Source: an uncultured Butyrivibrio sp. (lineage in GTDB: Bacteria > Bacillota > Clostridia > Lachnospirales > Lachnospiraceae). From it: a stretch of DNA of 16,920 nucleotides. The notes beneath the pieces are model-generated. The model ran no database searches. It saw nothing but the letters and a program-made list of their open reading frames with translations, and had not been told where the DNA came from. The stretch is from contig NZ_CAMVPU010000066.1 in assembly GCF_947169445.1 (NCBI RefSeq), positions 1 through 16,920 on the forward strand, in the 5' to 3' direction. Made by a program: the position numbers and the translations under genes. Below, in pieces: positions 14,684 to 16,920 of the stretch (positions are counted from its first letter, which is position 1; every line of letters begins with the position of its first letter).

Positions 14684-15688
14684 ATGGGATTTTTTTCTGA
14701 GCTGAAAAATGACCTGTCACAGGCTGTAAATACCCTGATGCCTGATGATAAGTTGGACGATGCAGCTACTCTTGATAATGGCAAGGACAAAGGGGGAAAC
14801 TCAAAGGATGTAGACATCGACACCATGCTTAGCCGTCTGGATGATTTTAAGCTGGATGACGATAAGGGGGATGACAGTTTAGAGTCCTTTGAAGAAGAGG
14901 AGAATGTTCAGGAAGAGGAAGAAGCGGTTATCACACCTGAGCCTGAAGAGGAACCTAAGGAAGCACCTATGAGTGCACTTGATGCTATGGCACAGATGCA
15001 GCACGCAAATGATGCTGAAGCTGAAGAAGAGAAGGATGAGCTTTCAGATCTCGAGGCTAGAATTGAGGAAGCTACTATGGGCGAGATCAGGACAGAGGAG
15101 CCACAGTCAGCCATCGAGGAAATTAGAAACGAGAGTTTAAGGCAGGTTGTTGTACAGGAAATTGCAACTGAGGATAATTACACAAATAATGGGGGATATG
15201 AAACTATGGATTTCGAACAGCAGACACCAACAGATGAAATTGCCAGCATTACAGAAGGAATGGCCATTACCGGTGACATTCAGACTACAGGTTCACTTGA
15301 TTTGATTGGAAAGGTTACAGGAAATATTAAGGCTCTTGGTAAGCTCAATGTTACAGGTGAGATCATTGGCGATTCCGATGCAGCTGAGATTTATGCAGAG
15401 GCTGCCAGAATCACTGGTGAGATCAGAAGTAAGGGCAGTGTAAAGGTTGGACAGAGCACAGTTATCGTTGGAAATATTTTTGGTTCAAGCGCTGTTATTG
15501 CAGGTGCTGTAAAGGGTGATATCGACGTTCACGGACCAGTTGTTCTTGATACTACAGCAATCGTTATGGGTAATATCAAGTCTCAGTCAGTACAGATCAA
15601 TAATGGTGCTGTAATCGAAGGTATGTGCTCACAGGCATATGCTGATGTTAATCCATCAGAGTTCTTTGAGACACTTAAGAACAGATAA
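14684..15688 (+). CDS. Bactofilin with a long acidic N-terminal region
   Basis: Bactofilins are polymer-forming cytoskeletal proteins that assemble without nucleotide and often position cell-wall enzymes at the membrane. The C-terminal domain (about 190-315 of 334) is the signature: a right-handed beta-helix with regularly spaced turns such as GMAITGDIQTTGSLDLIGKV, TGNIKALGKLNVTGEIIGD, and later GNIFGSSAVIAGAVKGDI and GNIKSQSVQINNGAVIEG. The start MGFFSELKNDLSQAV could be a short amphipathic membrane-binding helix. Residues ~20-185 are highly acidic and low in complexity, far longer than the tails of typical bactofilins (whole proteins are often 120-200 residues). It lies between a membrane-bound deacetylase gene and pyrH, with gaps of 28 and 26 bases. 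A scaffold role for the deacetylase is an inference. Confidence 0.9.
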   Translation: MGFFSELKNDLSQAVNTLMPDDKLDDAATLDNGKDKGGNSKDVDIDTMLSRLDDFKLDDDKGDDSLESFEEEENVQEEEEAVITPEPEEEPKEAPMSALDAMAQMQHANDAEAEEEKDELSDLEARIEEATMGEIRTEEPQSAIEEIRNESLRQVVVQEIATEDNYTNNGGYETMDFEQQTPTDEIASITEGMAITGDIQTTGSLDLIGKVTGNIKALGKLNVTGEIIGDSDAAEIYAEAARITGEIRSKGSVKVGQSTVIVGNIFGSSAVIAGAVKGDIDVHGPVVLDTTAIVMGNIKSQSVQINNGAVIEGMCSQAYADVNPSEFFETLKNR

Positions 15689-15714
15689 TATAAGATAAAA
15701 AATTGGAGCAGATT

Positions 15715-16410
15715 ATGAGAATTTTATTGAAACTTAGTGGCGAGGCACTTGCCGGAGACAAGAAGACAGGATTTGATGAAGAGACTGTCAGGAAGGTTGC
15801 ACTTCAGGTTAAGCAGCTTGTAGATAACGGAACGCAGGTTGGAATCGTTATTGGGGGCGGCAATTTCTGGAGAGGTCGTACCAGTGAGAATATTGACCGC
15901 GTTAAGGCTGACCAGATTGGAATGCTTGCTACGATAATGAACTGCATTTATGTTTCTGAGATATTCAGAAGCGAAGGCATGATGACCAACATTCTTACAC
16001 CTTTTGAGTGTGGCTCTTTTACCAAGCTCTTTTCCAAGGACAGAGCTAATAAGTATTTTGCGAAGAATATGGTTGTATTCTTTGCCGGTGGTACAGGTCA
16101 TCCTTACTTTTCAACAGATACAGGCGTTGTCTTAAGAGCAATCGAGGTAGAGGCTGATTACATCCTTCTTGCCAAGGCAGTTGACGGAGTATATGACAGT
16201 GATCCTGCCAAGAATCCTGATGCTAAGAGATACGACACAGTTTCAATTGATGAAGTTATTGCCAAGAACCTTCAGGTTGTTGATATGACTGCTTCAATTC
16301 TTGCAAGAGACAACAAGGTTGCTATGAAAGTATTTGCTCTTCAGGAAGAGAACAGTATCGTTAAGGCTGCAACCGGAACCTTTAACGGAACAACAGTTAC
16401 TACAGATTGA
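15715..16410 (+). CDS. pyrH: UMP kinase PyrH
   Basis: PyrH phosphorylates UMP to UDP with ATP, an essential step of pyrimidine nucleotide synthesis; the bacterial enzyme is a hexamer of the amino-acid-kinase fold. The start is ATG 15715 (231 residues), as GGAG at 15705-15708 lies 6 bases upstream; a TTG at 15703 overlaps that site. Motifs are MRILLKLSGEAL at the start, IGGGNFWRG (46-54), ADQIGMLAT (65-73), GGTGHPYFSTDTG (125-137), and AKAVDGVYDSDP (153-164). It follows the bactofilin gene by 26 bases and precedes frr by 35, with no terminator on either side. The pyrH-frr pairing is conserved in many bacteria, but usually behind rpsB and tsf, which are not here. Confidence 0.97.
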   Translation: MRILLKLSGEALAGDKKTGFDEETVRKVALQVKQLVDNGTQVGIVIGGGNFWRGRTSENIDRVKADQIGMLATIMNCIYVSEIFRSEGMMTNILTPFECGSFTKLFSKDRANKYFAKNMVVFFAGGTGHPYFSTDTGVVLRAIEVEADYILLAKAVDGVYDSDPAKNPDAKRYDTVSIDEVIAKNLQVVDMTASILARDNKVAMKVFALQEENSIVKAATGTFNGTTVTTD

Positions 16411-16445
16411 TTAATACACCTGTCGATAATATAGGAGAATTAGGT

Positions 16446-16920
16446 ATGAACGAGAAGTTAAAAGAGTACAACGACAAAATGCAGAAATCATTTGATTTCT
16501 TAAGAGAGGATCTTGCATCTATCCGTGCAGGAAGAGCTAATCCTCATGTTCTTGATAAGATCAAGGTTGATTACTATGGAACACCTACACCTATCCAGCA
16601 GGTTGGTAACGTATCTGTTCCTGAAGCAAGAATTATTCAGATCGCTCCTTGGGATAAGTCACTTATCAAGGATATAGAGAAGGCTATTATGATGTCTGAT
16701 CTTGGCATTACCCCAAGTGATGACGGAACTGTCATCAGATTAGTATTCCCTGAACTTACAGAGGAGCGCAGAAAGCAGCTTACCAAGGATATCCGTAAGA
16801 AGGGTGAGGATTGTAAGGTTGCTGTCAGAAATGTAAGACGTGATGGCAATGATGCTCTGAAGAAACTTAAGGGCTCAGATGTATCTGAGGATGAGATCAA
16901 TGATCTTAACGATGAACTTC
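16446..16920 (+). CDS. frr: Ribosome recycling factor Frr (3' end cut by the window)
   Basis: Frr works with EF-G to split the ribosome after termination. The frame is open from ATG 16446 to the window end, giving 158 residues of the usual ~185, so about 27 are missing. AGGAG at 16433-16437 lies 8 bases before the ATG. Family landmarks are SIRAGRANP (25-33), IKVDYYGTPTPIQQVGNVSVPEARI interrupted at the hinge to domain II (39-63), APWDKSLIKDIEKAI (67-81), GITPSDDG (87-94), FPELTEERRKQL (101-112), and AVRNVRRDGND (126-136). In related genomes uppS and cdsA usually follow, so the next genes may continue an envelope-lipid theme, but this is outside the window. Confidence 0.97.
   Translation, partial: MNEKLKEYNDKMQKSFDFLREDLASIRAGRANPHVLDKIKVDYYGTPTPIQQVGNVSVPEARIIQIAPWDKSLIKDIEKAIMMSDLGITPSDDGTVIRLVFPELTEERRKQLTKDIRKKGEDCKVAVRNVRRDGNDALKKLKGSDVSEDEINDLNDEL

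Overview
The window looks like chromosomal DNA of a fibre- or glycan-degrading Firmicute of the Lachnospiraceae, of the Butyrivibrio/Pseudobutyrivibrio kind. The reasons are AT-rich intergenic DNA with TATAAT-type promoters, GGAGG ribosome binding sites, signal peptides ending in HA|SE, a DUF3502-type sugar-binding protein beside a cytosolic GH35 enzyme, an ECF-type S component, and a Lachnospiraceae-like pyrH-frr segment. The genus is an inference. All genes recognised are on the + strand. No tRNA, rRNA, CRISPR array, insertion sequence or phage gene was seen.

Region 1 (1-3065) is a sugar-use locus. It holds the 3' end of an ABC solute-binding protein gene, a terminator, then a GH35 beta-galactosidase without signal peptide and a second terminator. 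The likely logic is import of a galactoside followed by hydrolysis in the cytoplasm. Region 2 (about 3176-5912) is a pair of genes for a large secreted protein and a lipoprotein, neither of which I recognise. Region 3 (5920-8766) holds a small acidic unknown protein with its own promoter and terminator, an RlmD/RumA-type 23S rRNA uracil-C5-methyltransferase with a lysine-rich N-terminal extension, and an orphan ECF-type S component ending in a strong terminator.

Region 4 (8785-12674) has a GltD-like FAD/Fe-S oxidoreductase. Its long leader carries a perfect 12-bp inverted repeat that would hide the start codon. It is followed by truA, preceded by two tiny leader reading frames, and by a secreted DUF5722-type putative glycosidase. 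Region 5 (12806-13560) is a secreted two-repeat beta-type protein with its own terminator. Region 6 (13574-16920) is a likely operon: membrane-anchored NodB polysaccharide deacetylase, bactofilin, pyrH (UMP kinase) and frr (ribosome recycling factor, cut by the window end). This couples cell-envelope carbohydrate editing and a bactofilin scaffold to a housekeeping pair usually found behind rpsB-tsf.

The points most worth a second look are the leader of the GltD-like gene, the deacetylase-bactofilin-pyrH-frr linkage, the unknown secreted protein/lipoprotein pair, the DUF5722 enzyme, and the extra helical segment in the GH35 enzyme. I found no clear multi-gene system that I would call wholly new.
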